Source of the DNA: a virus | DNA: 44,239 nucleotides | Virus record (IMG/VR): IMGVR_UViG_3300042541_001539 | Span: 1 to 44,239 of that record | Strand: one strand, 5' to 3' | Shown here: positions 18,762 to 25,603 of the stretch, one piece after another | Layout of the letters: each line of letters begins with the position of its first letter | Position numbering within the stretch: the stretch's first letter is position 1 | Made by a program: the position numbers and the translations under genes | The notes under the pieces: generated by a model | Database searches by the model: none | Told to the model about the DNA's origin: nothing | The model's input: the letters and a program-made list of their open reading frames with translations, nothing else

Positions 18762-19448
18762 CTATAGTATCTTATTAGACTTTCTTATGTTTTCTTCCCC
18801 CCACATAGGTTGAAGGTTATCTAAACACCAACATTCCATAAAATTACTATCCCCCATTTCAGAAATATTAAACGATGAAATGGGTCTAATGTGATCAACA
18901 TGCCACTCACCATAGTTGTCCCACGTCATACCCTCAGTGAATTGAACCTCTAAATGGTTTATTAATTGTTCAGGTGTGTATTTTAATACATCAAAATAAT
19001 GTTTGTTCTTTTCTACATTACTCTCCTTTAATACCTGATATATTGCAGTTCTGAAATAAGAGATTAATTTATAGGTGGGGTTAGTGTCTCTAAGATGTTG
19101 TTGATAATCTCGTTTTGTTTTTCTGATTTTATCTATGTTTTTTTCTCTCCATTTTTTTTGATACTCGTTTAGGTGGTTCCTATTTTCTTCAGACCATTTT
19201 TTGTGGTTTTCACTTTTTCGTTCCTTCGTTTCGGGTTTTGAATTGTATTTTTTCATCGCAACTTCTCTACCACCAATATTTCTTCTACCTGATGGACCCA
19301 TCTTAACACCGTTCTCTTTTAGTATTCTTAATATTTGTTGCTTGTTTAATCCTAATTTTTCTGATATTGTTTGACTCCCAATCAAATCCTCGTTATACAT
19401 CTTAAGAATAACATCTATTTCTTTTTGTGATGGAATATATTTCTTCAT
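18762..19448 (-). CDS. Free-standing HNH homing endonuclease
   Basis: A 228-aa protein from the ATG at 19448 (a longer frame begins at 19475, but it would overlap the promoter octamer). The N-terminus has an HTH-like unit (IGSQTISEKLGLNKQQILRILKENGV, about residues 23-48), the middle is a highly basic helical linker (KKWREKNIDKIRKTKRDYQQ), and the C-terminus has the HNH nuclease motif: WHVDHIRPISSFN with CLDNLQPMW and ENIRKSN. Such enzymes cut specific DNA and spread their own gene. It lies between the MCP terminator and the secreted operon, an intergenic position typical of free-standing phage homing endonucleases, and it may have carried flanking DNA between genomes. Confidence 0.85.
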   Translation of the reverse strand: MKKYIPSQKEIDVILKMYNEDLIGSQTISEKLGLNKQQILRILKENGVKMGPSGRRNIGGREVAMKKYNSKPETKERKSENHKKWSEENRNHLNEYQKKWREKNIDKIRKTKRDYQQHLRDTNPTYKLISYFRTAIYQVLKESNVEKNKHYFDVLKYTPEQLINHLEVQFTEGMTWDNYGEWHVDHIRPISSFNISEMGDSNFMECWCLDNLQPMWGEENIRKSNKIL

Positions 19449-19451
19449 AAT

Positions 19452-19459
19452 TATAAATA
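19452..19459 (-). promoter_or_regulatory. TATTTATA octamer before HNH gene
   Basis: Minus-strand octamer ending 3 nt before the ATG at 19448. Confidence 0.35.
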
Positions 19460-19504
19460 TACAACATTCTACCAAAAAATCAATTGTTATTTAATTTAAA
19501 TAAA

Positions 19505-19530
19505 AAAAGGGACAATAAATTGCCCCTTTT
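19505..19530. terminator. Terminator after major capsid gene
   Basis: A-rich arm AAAAGGG (19505-19511) pairs with CCCTTTT (19524-19530), with an inner CAA/TTG pairing and one A-C mismatch, and poly-A/T flanks on both sides. It lies 25 nt past the MCP stop, so it ends the head operon; it could also act on plus-strand transcripts. Confidence 0.7.
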
Positions 19531-19554
19531 GAGTGTAATACTTTAAGATTTTGA

Positions 19555-21444
19555 TTATCTCAATTCTCTTAAATCGAATGTTCTAACACCATCAACGGTA
19601 ATGCGGCCATAAAACCTGTTGTTCACCATTTTTTTCGCGTATCTTGTCATTATACCTTTAATCGGTGTAAAGTTGAACGGATTGTACATTGTAGGTGTTA
19701 ATTGTAATGGTACGTATGGTGCGTAGATGTAACCTGTGTCTAACAATGACGTTCCTTTGTGTCCAATCAAAACTTGGTTTGGTGGGAAGTAAGGGTCACG
19801 GAAAACTTGGTAACGACCAGCTAATGTTCCAACTCTTTCAATACCCATGTTATATTGGTCTTGTTCAGGAGAAGCATTAGATACGTGGAAGTATTCTAAA
19901 TCGTCAAAGATAGCAGAAACCTCAGAAGAAACAACGATCCAGTTAGCCCCACCTCTTAAAGTAGATTTGTGGATTTGTGCTGACAACTGATTGATTGCTG
20001 TAATCAATGTTTGATTCCAATCTTTTTGAGTGTAGTTAGTTGTAGCAGAAATTCTTCTCCAACCATTGTAATCCCAACGTAAGTTCCATGCTGCACCTTT
20101 ACGTAAATCTCTAAGGATTTCACGATCGATTTCAGCAGCAACTTGTTCAGACAATAAAGCTGTTAATTCAGCTTCAGCATCGATGTTATGGAATGCACTA
20201 ACATCTTGAGCTAACTCAGGAGACCATTGTGCTCTTAATTTTCTTTCAGTAACAGATACTGTAACAGAATCCAATTCGAAAGAAACCTCACCGATTTTAT
20301 CTTCGAATTCCATTTCTTTGTAACGTCTGAATACTGCTGTAAATGCAGTAGGATCAACATCAGCACCAAGAGTAGTTCCTGTGTAACCATCTAAAGTAGA
20401 AGAACCACAATCAGCACATGCTGGACATGATAAATCAACTTCTAAATAGATACAACCTGTTGGTGAACAGATGTCATTGTATTGACCACCATTACCATTA
20501 GATGGCCATGTTGTTTGAGCCATACTGTTTAATCCTGATACAATTCCTTGACCGTATTGTTGAGTAACAACTCTGAACAATAATGAATTTGGTTGGTGAG
20601 CCGCGTTAAAAGCGTTTTGACATTCAGTTGACGCAGTACTTGCAGACCATGTAGAGTCATTATAAGCTCCGTTAGCGAAAATTCTTAAATCAGATAAGAA
20701 AGTTTCAGAATCATATTCGTTACCATCAGGTCCGATTAATTTTCCTGTACCTACATTTGCAAATCCACACATTTTAATAATTACTTTTCTAACGTTTTGG
20801 TCGTTTAATTCACCATCTAAGTCAGCTAAAGCACCATTACTCCAAACTTGGATATCTGTACCAACAGTAACTGCTGACCATTGTCCTTTAGAGTAATCGA
20901 ATAAACCTGGAGGGTCTAATTGTCCTTCATTTCCTTCATAAAATAAATCGTAAAGATTTTTCTTACCGTAAGTTGAAGAAGTACCATAACCAACACCAGC
21001 TTGTCCTTGTGCTGCAGTTAAACCATCAACCGCACCGATTGGTCCGTAATGTTCACCTGATGTACCATCGTAATCATTAGCTGGTGTTTGAGCAGTTCCT
21101 CCATCATACCCTTGAATTTTAGGTACGAAGTAGAACAATTTACCGATAGGTAAGTTCATTGCTTGTACAGATACGATTTCATTCGCTAATAATTTAGAGA
21201 ATACACGTCTAACGATAGGGAAAACTACAGTTTCAAATGAACCTGAAGAACCTTCTGAAGTCGCTTCGTTTATTAAGTGAGACGCTTGATTCTCATATAA
21301 CTGAGCTACGTTCTCTTTTAGGTGACCTTTAAGGCCTTCTAGGAATCCTAATTTATCCCATTTGTTAATAGTATCTTCTTTAATAACTTTAAGGTGTTTT
21401 AACCCTATGTTACCAACAAGACCTGATTCTAATAATGCTCCCAT
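19555..21444 (-). CDS. Major capsid protein (T4 gp23-like)
   Basis: A 629-aa protein, longer than T4 gp23 (521 aa). The N-terminal propeptide (residues 1-60) is helical, includes NKWDKLGFLEG (similar in layout to gp23's LLNKWKPLLEG), and ends HLINE60 before A61, the expected prohead protease site. Next, IVRRVFSKLLANEIVSVQAM and NLPIGKLFYF match gp23's start of the HK97-type fold (MVRRAIPNLIAFDICGVQPM, NSPTGQVFAL). Lower down, FELDSVTVSVTERKLRAQWS and the segment with LTALLSEQVAAEIDREILRD are also typical of gp23. A Cys cluster at residues 326-346 (C326, C331, C340, C343, C346) is an addition. It follows the scaffold gene by 41 nt and is probably cotranscribed with it. Confidence 0.93.
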   Translation of the reverse strand: MGALLESGLVGNIGLKHLKVIKEDTINKWDKLGFLEGLKGHLKENVAQLYENQASHLINEATSEGSSGSFETVVFPIVRRVFSKLLANEIVSVQAMNLPIGKLFYFVPKIQGYDGGTAQTPANDYDGTSGEHYGPIGAVDGLTAAQGQAGVGYGTSSTYGKKNLYDLFYEGNEGQLDPPGLFDYSKGQWSAVTVGTDIQVWSNGALADLDGELNDQNVRKVIIKMCGFANVGTGKLIGPDGNEYDSETFLSDLRIFANGAYNDSTWSASTASTECQNAFNAAHQPNSLLFRVVTQQYGQGIVSGLNSMAQTTWPSNGNGGQYNDICSPTGCIYLEVDLSCPACADCGSSTLDGYTGTTLGADVDPTAFTAVFRRYKEMEFEDKIGEVSFELDSVTVSVTERKLRAQWSPELAQDVSAFHNIDAEAELTALLSEQVAAEIDREILRDLRKGAAWNLRWDYNGWRRISATTNYTQKDWNQTLITAINQLSAQIHKSTLRGGANWIVVSSEVSAIFDDLEYFHVSNASPEQDQYNMGIERVGTLAGRYQVFRDPYFPPNQVLIGHKGTSLLDTGYIYAPYVPLQLTPTMYNPFNFTPIKGIMTRYAKKMVNNRFYGRITVDGVRTFDLRELR

Positions 21445-21485
21445 TTTAATTTGTTTTTGTTTTGTTTTTTGTTTATTTTTATTTT

Positions 21486-22970
21486 TTATTTCATTTTAGA
21501 CATTAAGTCTTTCATTCTAAGGAATTGAGGATTTTCATAAGTTTTGTTCTCAATTAAGTTAATTGCTGAACCTGTCGTTGGAGCGTTTTCAATTTTACGT
21601 TCAAATGACTCATTCATTGATTGACTTGTTGTAGGTAAAAGTTCGTCTTTAATGGTTTTGTACAGACCCTTAGATTCTTTGATTGATTCTACACCGTCGA
21701 ATCTTCTTAATATATTGATTTTTTCTTGTTTTGATGTTGAGTGTTCAGTGAACAAACGTGTAGCGTACGCTAGGTTTGAGTTGAAGACTGCAACTTCATT
21801 CAATTTATTTCTGAAGATATTTAACGCTTTTCTGTATTCTTCGTTCTTTTCTCTAAGAATGTGTAATTCTCTTGTCTCGCTTTCTTTAAGTGCTATATTA
21901 AATGCTGATCCAGTTCTTGGTTTTGGTAAACCACCTTTTCGACCTGCTCTACTACCAGCTCCTAATGTGCGAACACCTTCTTTGGTTTCTTCTTTTTTAA
22001 CTATACTGTTTTTTGGGTTACGAGCCGCTTGTTCTTTATATTCAAATTTAGCTTTACCCGTTCCAACAGATCTTGAACCTAGTTTCATTTTTGTTTTAAA
22101 ACCTGTTCCTTGATTTGGATTTTTAGAGTAAGTTTTTACGTTAGGGCCTTTTCCCATTCCAACACCTTTCGGTTTGATGGTTCTTTTACTTAATTTAGAT
22201 TCGTACATATCTCCAAAATCTTCTTCTTCTTCATCAAAGTCTTCTTCTTCTTCGTCATCAAAGTCTTCTTCTTCTTCTTCGTCATCAAATTCAATTTCGT
22301 ACATAACTTCAGTGTCATCATCTTCTTCTTCAGTGTCTGTATCTCCAAAAATTTCTTTAACGATAGTATCGATATCATCGTCATCTTCGAACATTTCTTC
22401 TGAATCATCATTCATGTTGAATTCTTCTTCTTCGTACATTTCTTTATCTAAACCCTCATAATATTGGTCATCTTCTTCTTCATCCATTTGTCCTTCAGGA
22501 TTAAAATCATCATCACTCCACTCGTCTTCGTCACTTTCACCAACAATCATATATTCTTTGTTTGCTTCAGTATCCTTAAGATTAATATTACCCCCAGCAT
22601 CTTTTGTTACTACGATATTATCTTCAGGCCCCATCAATTGGAATACACGAAGAACTTCTTCGTCTGATTGTGTTGTTAGGTCAATAGGTTCTTCTATGTC
22701 GTCATCTTCCATGTAACCCATGTCGTCATCTTCCGTATCGTCTTCCTCCGAGTCGTTATCAACATCCGCACCCATGTCACCCATGTCTACATCTGCATCG
22801 TCTTCAATCTCATCTTCAGACTCTTGTTCAAATAGAGATTCTTTTACCAATTCTTTGATTTCTTGCGACATTGTTGAAGCAAGTATTCCTTTTGCGTTTT
22901 CAGCAACCGCTTCTTCCAAATTTTTCATTTGGATGATTGCCTCTTCTACTAATGATTTTTCTTTTGCCAT
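21486..22970 (-). CDS. Prohead core/scaffold protein (gp22-like), very acidic
   Basis: A 494-aa protein. The N-terminal 48 residues are helical (KSLVEEAIIQMKNLEEAVAE) and end with VKE44 before S and LFE48 before Q. Residues about 50-255 are extremely acidic, with long Asp/Glu runs (DDEEEEEDFDDEEEEDFDEE and similar). A basic linker (LSKRTIKPKGVGMGKGPNVK) follows, then a C-terminal coiled part containing LNEVAVFNSNLAYATRLFTE, EKINILRRFDGVESIKESK, which matches the conserved C-terminal segment of T4 gp22-type scaffold/core proteins. Several (M/L)xE before S sites occur inside. It lies upstream of the MCP as in T4 (22-23). T4 gp22 is 269 aa; the acidic insertion makes this one about twice as long. 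Confidence 0.8.
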   Translation of the reverse strand: MAKEKSLVEEAIIQMKNLEEAVAENAKGILASTMSQEIKELVKESLFEQESEDEIEDDADVDMGDMGADVDNDSEEDDTEDDDMGYMEDDDIEEPIDLTTQSDEEVLRVFQLMGPEDNIVVTKDAGGNINLKDTEANKEYMIVGESDEDEWSDDDFNPEGQMDEEEDDQYYEGLDKEMYEEEEFNMNDDSEEMFEDDDDIDTIVKEIFGDTDTEEEDDDTEVMYEIEFDDEEEEEDFDDEEEEDFDEEEEDFGDMYESKLSKRTIKPKGVGMGKGPNVKTYSKNPNQGTGFKTKMKLGSRSVGTGKAKFEYKEQAARNPKNSIVKKEETKEGVRTLGAGSRAGRKGGLPKPRTGSAFNIALKESETRELHILREKNEEYRKALNIFRNKLNEVAVFNSNLAYATRLFTEHSTSKQEKINILRRFDGVESIKESKGLYKTIKDELLPTTSQSMNESFERKIENAPTTGSAINLIENKTYENPQFLRMKDLMSKMK

Positions 22971-22992
22971 TGTTAGTTTTATTATTTTTATA

Positions 22993-23000
22993 TATAAATA
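22993..23000 (-). promoter_or_regulatory. TATTTATA octamer before scaffold-MCP unit
   Basis: Minus-strand octamer ending 22 nt before the scaffold ATG; no such motif precedes the MCP itself. Confidence 0.5.
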
Positions 23001-23089
23001 CTATCAAATGCGAAAAAAGTTTAAATTTAAACTAATTCGTATTGATTCACTTATTCCTTAATAAATACTACCTATTTGGTAAAAAATAA

Positions 23090-23116
23090 AAAAGGAGACC
23101 TTTTGGGTCTCCTTTT
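23090..23116. terminator. Strong terminator hairpin
   Basis: AAAAGGAGACC (23090-23100) pairs perfectly with GGTCTCCTTTT (23106-23116) around a 5-nt loop. It lies 21 nt past the stop of the DUF4494-like gene and ends the protease unit before the scaffold promoter. Confidence 0.85.
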
Positions 23117-23137
23117 AATTTATTTTTTAATTTTAAT

Positions 23138-23353
23138 TTACTCAATCACTTCATCAATTTTACTTTCCGAAATCGCTGTAATCCTCCAATTTTGGGTGTA
23201 AGCCTCAAAAATCTTAGTTACTTTAGCTTCTACGTCTGTTGGCGTATAACCATTAACTAATTTTTCTTCTCTTAATTTTTTTACTTTTCCTGTCTCAGAA
23301 TCAACTGAATCGACTGTAATTTTTGCTACGAAATATTTTTCTCCTTGTTCCAT
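23138..23353 (-). CDS. DUF4494-like small protein
   Basis: A 71-aa protein. The pattern YFVAKITVDSVDSETGKVKK, then KLVNGYTPTDVEAKV and a final WRITAISESKIDEVI follows the Bacteroidetes DUF4494 family (a 'K...G..KK..E.YLV.A.SFTEAEari ... I....i.EI' layout), although several consensus positions differ. The function of this family is not known. It sits 13 nt after the protease gene and before a strong terminator, so it is the last gene of that unit. The phage could have taken it from a Bacteroidetes host. The family match is moderately sure; its role is not. Confidence 0.55.
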   Translation of the reverse strand: MEQGEKYFVAKITVDSVDSETGKVKKLREEKLVNGYTPTDVEAKVTKIFEAYTQNWRITAISESKIDEVIE

Positions 23354-23366
23354 ATATAATTTTTTT

Positions 23367-24092
23367 TTATCTGTTTCCCAAATAATCGTTCAATTTTTTC
23401 ATTAAGTCAAGCGATTTATTTCCAGATTCACCAACATGTCTATCTATTGACGTTCTTTTTTCTTCTTCAATATTCTCTTCAAAATTATTTTTATCTTCTT
23501 TATTTAAGAAAAGGTAAGCACCTGGTGTTGATGGTGAAGAAACTAAATCGAAACAAATTAATTCATAATCTCCTTGTACTTCATTCTGTTCACCAACCTT
23601 TTTTAAAGAACCCACACCTCTTGATGAGATACCTAATGTTACCCCTTGTCTTAAATAATTTGCTGCGATATCTCCTTTAGTTGAAACAATTCCTCTTTCG
23701 TGGAACCCTGGACTTGTTAACAATTTTATTTTACCCATTAAGGTCGGCCCTTCCCACCAAACCTCGGTTATCATATGAGACACTCTATCCAAATCGATTA
23801 ATGAAGACTCGGGATGATTTAACTCAGATAAAGAAGTTCCTTTTTGAATTAATTTTTTATAATTTTCAGCTTCTCTTTTAAGAATTTCTTCTGGGTATAC
23901 TCTTCCGTTTCTATTAGGGGTGTCGTATTTTTGTAAGACCGCATAAAACTCAAATGGTTTAGAATGATCTAATGTATTCGCTGATTCTAGTATATAAGAA
24001 TTTTGTTCACTTTTTGGTGAAATGTATCCAGCATCGTACTCAATAAGAATCCCCCTCCCCGATTCTCCGGGTTTTATAATTTTTAAATCCAT
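23367..24092 (-). CDS. Prohead protease (T4 gp21-like, S77-type)
   Basis: A 241-aa serine protease of the prohead assembly type. The core is recognisable: FYAVLQKYDTPNRNGRVYPE (about residues 50-68), ELNHPE with catalytic-type H93, DRVSHMITEVWWEGPTLMGK, then GISSRGVGSL with candidate nucleophile S156 or S157, and LICFDLVSSPSTPGAYLF, with D182 as a possible third residue. T4 gp21 (212 aa) cuts head proteins after (L/I)xE. Many proteins in this window carry such a site near their N-terminus. Tight linkage to the MCP and scaffold genes supports the role. The C-terminal tail after about residue 196 is charged and probably autocleaved. Confidence 0.92.
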   Translation of the reverse strand: MDLKIIKPGESGRGILIEYDAGYISPKSEQNSYILESANTLDHSKPFEFYAVLQKYDTPNRNGRVYPEEILKREAENYKKLIQKGTSLSELNHPESSLIDLDRVSHMITEVWWEGPTLMGKIKLLTSPGFHERGIVSTKGDIAANYLRQGVTLGISSRGVGSLKKVGEQNEVQGDYELICFDLVSSPSTPGAYLFLNKEDKNNFEENIEEEKRTSIDRHVGESGNKSLDLMKKLNDYLGNR

Positions 24093-24105
24093 CTTTTATT
24101 TTAAT

Positions 24106-24113
24106 TATAAATA
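24106..24113 (-). promoter_or_regulatory. TATTTATA octamer before protease gene
   Basis: Minus-strand octamer ending 13 nt before the protease ATG and abutting the upstream gene's stop codon. Confidence 0.45.
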
Positions 24114-24584
24114 TTAAAGATCGGCCATTTGTTCCACCATTTCTGTTCTTTTGCCCTTTTTAGTTAAATAAAAATTGAAATATTCGTTTTCATTAAAATT
24201 TTGTTGTAGGATATCTTTTGTTATTTTTTTAAGTGAATCACGTAATCTCATTGATTTAAAATCTATTTCTTGGTCTTTTAAAAAGAAATTAATTTCTAAG
24301 TTTAAAAAAGATTTTTTCCCTGTTGTTAATCCACTTGATCGTAAATCCAGATCTACAATAAAACCTTCTTCAAATATATTTCTATCTATACTACTATGAA
24401 CGATGTGTTTTATTGACCTACTTAGATTTAAAACCACTCTGTTCCAATTCTCTGAGTCTTTTATTGGTTCTACCCATGTTTGAAGGTTTAAGTAAAGGGA
24501 TTTAAACTCAATTGAGTCTACTGTACCATATACCACTTTTGTTGATTTAAATCCAAGGATTTGTGAGGTTTTCCCCTTTTTCAT
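24114..24584 (-). CDS. Conserved-looking head-region protein, unknown function
   Basis: A 156-aa protein with a basic start (MKKGKTSQILGFKSTKVVYG), alternating beta strands (SIEFKSLYLNLQTWVEP; GFIVDLDLRSSGLTTGKKSF; LNLEINFFLKD) and a C-terminal helix before KKGKRTEMVEQMADL. No family can be named. It lies between the core-like gene and the prohead protease, a position equivalent to T4 genes 67/68, but it lacks their acidic character. A prohead assembly or neck function is possible from context. Its 5' side faces the divergent ribosomal protein gene, with which it shares a promoter region. Confidence 0.7.
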   Translation of the reverse strand: MKKGKTSQILGFKSTKVVYGTVDSIEFKSLYLNLQTWVEPIKDSENWNRVVLNLSRSIKHIVHSSIDRNIFEEGFIVDLDLRSSGLTTGKKSFLNLEINFFLKDQEIDFKSMRLRDSLKKITKDILQQNFNENEYFNFYLTKKGKRTEMVEQMADL

Positions 24585-24625
24585 TAATTTCCATATTTTA
24601 TTAGTTTATTTTCCTAAAAAATAGG

Positions 24626-24633
24626 TATATTTG
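24626..24633 (+). promoter_or_regulatory. TATATTTG, host-type -7 box before bS21
   Basis: Matches the Bacteroidetes primary-sigma -7 consensus TAnnTTTG, 44 nt before the bS21 ATG. The -33 position holds only a weak GTTTA. A G-rich AGGTAGGGG at about 24657-24665 lies 12 nt before the ATG and could be a Shine-Dalgarno-like element. Confidence 0.4.
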
Positions 24634-24641
24634 TATAAATA
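24634..24641 (-). promoter_or_regulatory. TATTTATA octamer before 24584 gene
   Basis: Plus-strand TATAAATA; read on the minus strand it is the common octamer, but 49 nt before the ATG at 24584, the longest spacing in the window. It abuts the plus-strand TATATTTG box. Confidence 0.35.
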
Positions 24642-24677
24642 GTCAAAAAAAATAAAAGGTAGGGGTATTTCTAATAT

Positions 24678-24869
24678 ATGTTAATAATTAAAGTTGAGAA
24701 GGGTAATATCGATAGAGCCCTAAAAATGTACAAAAGTAAAGTCATTAAAACCAGACAAATGTCTGAGTTAAACAAACGTAAAACATTCATTAAACCATCT
24801 GAAGATTATAGATCTATGATGGATAATGCTAAGTATGTTCAGGAAAAGTATAAATCTAATGAAGATTAA
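24678..24869 (+). CDS. rpsU: Ribosomal protein bS21 (phage-encoded)
   Basis: A 63-aa protein whose whole length fits bS21: IIKVEKGNIDRALKMYKSKV (residues 3-22), then the basic helix KTRQMSELNKRKTFIKPSEDYR (24-45), equivalent to the family's 'ekagvl.elRrr..fekPs..r'. The C-terminus is a charged helix. bS21 binds the small ribosomal subunit close to the 3' end of 16S rRNA and the mRNA start site. In Bacteroidetes the anti-Shine-Dalgarno is held by bS21, bS18 and bS6, so a phage copy could change which mRNAs are initiated. It is the only plus-strand gene inside the minus-strand head cluster and its stop overlaps the convergent gene by 4 nt. Confidence 0.88.
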   Translation: MLIIKVEKGNIDRALKMYKSKVIKTRQMSELNKRKTFIKPSEDYRSMMDNAKYVQEKYKSNED

Positions 24870-25582
24870 AGATTTTCTTTAAGGTTTTTTAATTTGAAGT
24901 AAGATAATTTATCATACTTTTCTAATTCAACCTTTTCAATAGTTTCGTTTATTCTATCTAATGTGTTAAAATCAGAACCTCTTTGTAAATTCTTTAGTTT
25001 TACAATTATATCATTTTTAATTGTGTCAAAATCTTCTTTTAATATAGAATCATCTGTAGATAAGAATTTTATTACTTCTCTTTTTTCAGACTCATTTAAA
25101 CCATCAATATAATTTGTAATTGTTTTGTTGGCAACACTTACCATTGTGTTTAACGGTAGTTTAATAATTTCTTTACTAATTGGGGTGGGAACCATTAAAG
25201 ATTCTTTAATCAATTTTTTACTTTTGATTTTAGACTCAATAGTTAATACATCGGTTGAAAATAGTCCATCAACGGTTTCGTATAGGTTTTCTGACTTAAC
25301 ATTGTTCACCCAAGTCTTTAAATTATTTAAATCGGAAGGTTTAATTTTGTTAATAGAATTTTCATACATAGTAACACACTCGTATATGTAGTCATTAACT
25401 GTATTCTCGTTTAAACCTTTTTTAGAACTTAATTCATCGTACAAATAAAATATTTTACTAATATTTTTATTTTCCAATACTAATTTTTTAAAATTCTTTA
25501 ATTCACCTTTAAAAGTGTCATTAGAATACGATTCTAATAACACTTTTTCTATCTTAGATTTTAATATACCAAACTTAACCAT
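24866..25582 (-). CDS. Prohead-core-like helical protein
   Basis: A 238-aa, Lys/Glu/Asn-rich, nearly all-helical protein. Its leader (MVKFGILKSKIEKVLLESYS) has LLE17 before S18, a strong candidate for prohead protease cleavage; another LVLE occurs near residue 36. The rest contains helices such as DFDTIKNDIIVKLKNLQRGS and a charged C-terminus. It lies directly downstream of the portal gene (22 nt), where T4 has the core genes 67 and 68. A core or internal head protein is therefore the best guess; no family is recognised. Confidence 0.7.
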   Translation of the reverse strand: MVKFGILKSKIEKVLLESYSNDTFKGELKNFKKLVLENKNISKIFYLYDELSSKKGLNENTVNDYIYECVTMYENSINKIKPSDLNNLKTWVNNVKSENLYETVDGLFSTDVLTIESKIKSKKLIKESLMVPTPISKEIIKLPLNTMVSVANKTITNYIDGLNESEKREVIKFLSTDDSILKEDFDTIKNDIIVKLKNLQRGSDFNTLDRINETIEKVELEKYDKLSYFKLKNLKENL

Positions 25583-25595
25583 TTTCTTTTTTTAT

Positions 25596-25603
25596 TATAA
25601 ATA
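25596..25603 (-). promoter_or_regulatory. TATTTATA octamer before 25582 gene
   Basis: Minus-strand octamer ending 13 nt before the ATG and directly following the portal stop codon. Confidence 0.45.

Noticed and set aside
22174-22461. Plus-strand Ser-rich open frames opposite the acidic scaffold (and at 42333-42656 opposite the core-like gene).
   Set aside because: They result from GAA/GAT-rich codons read in reverse; no leader, motif or promoter supports them.
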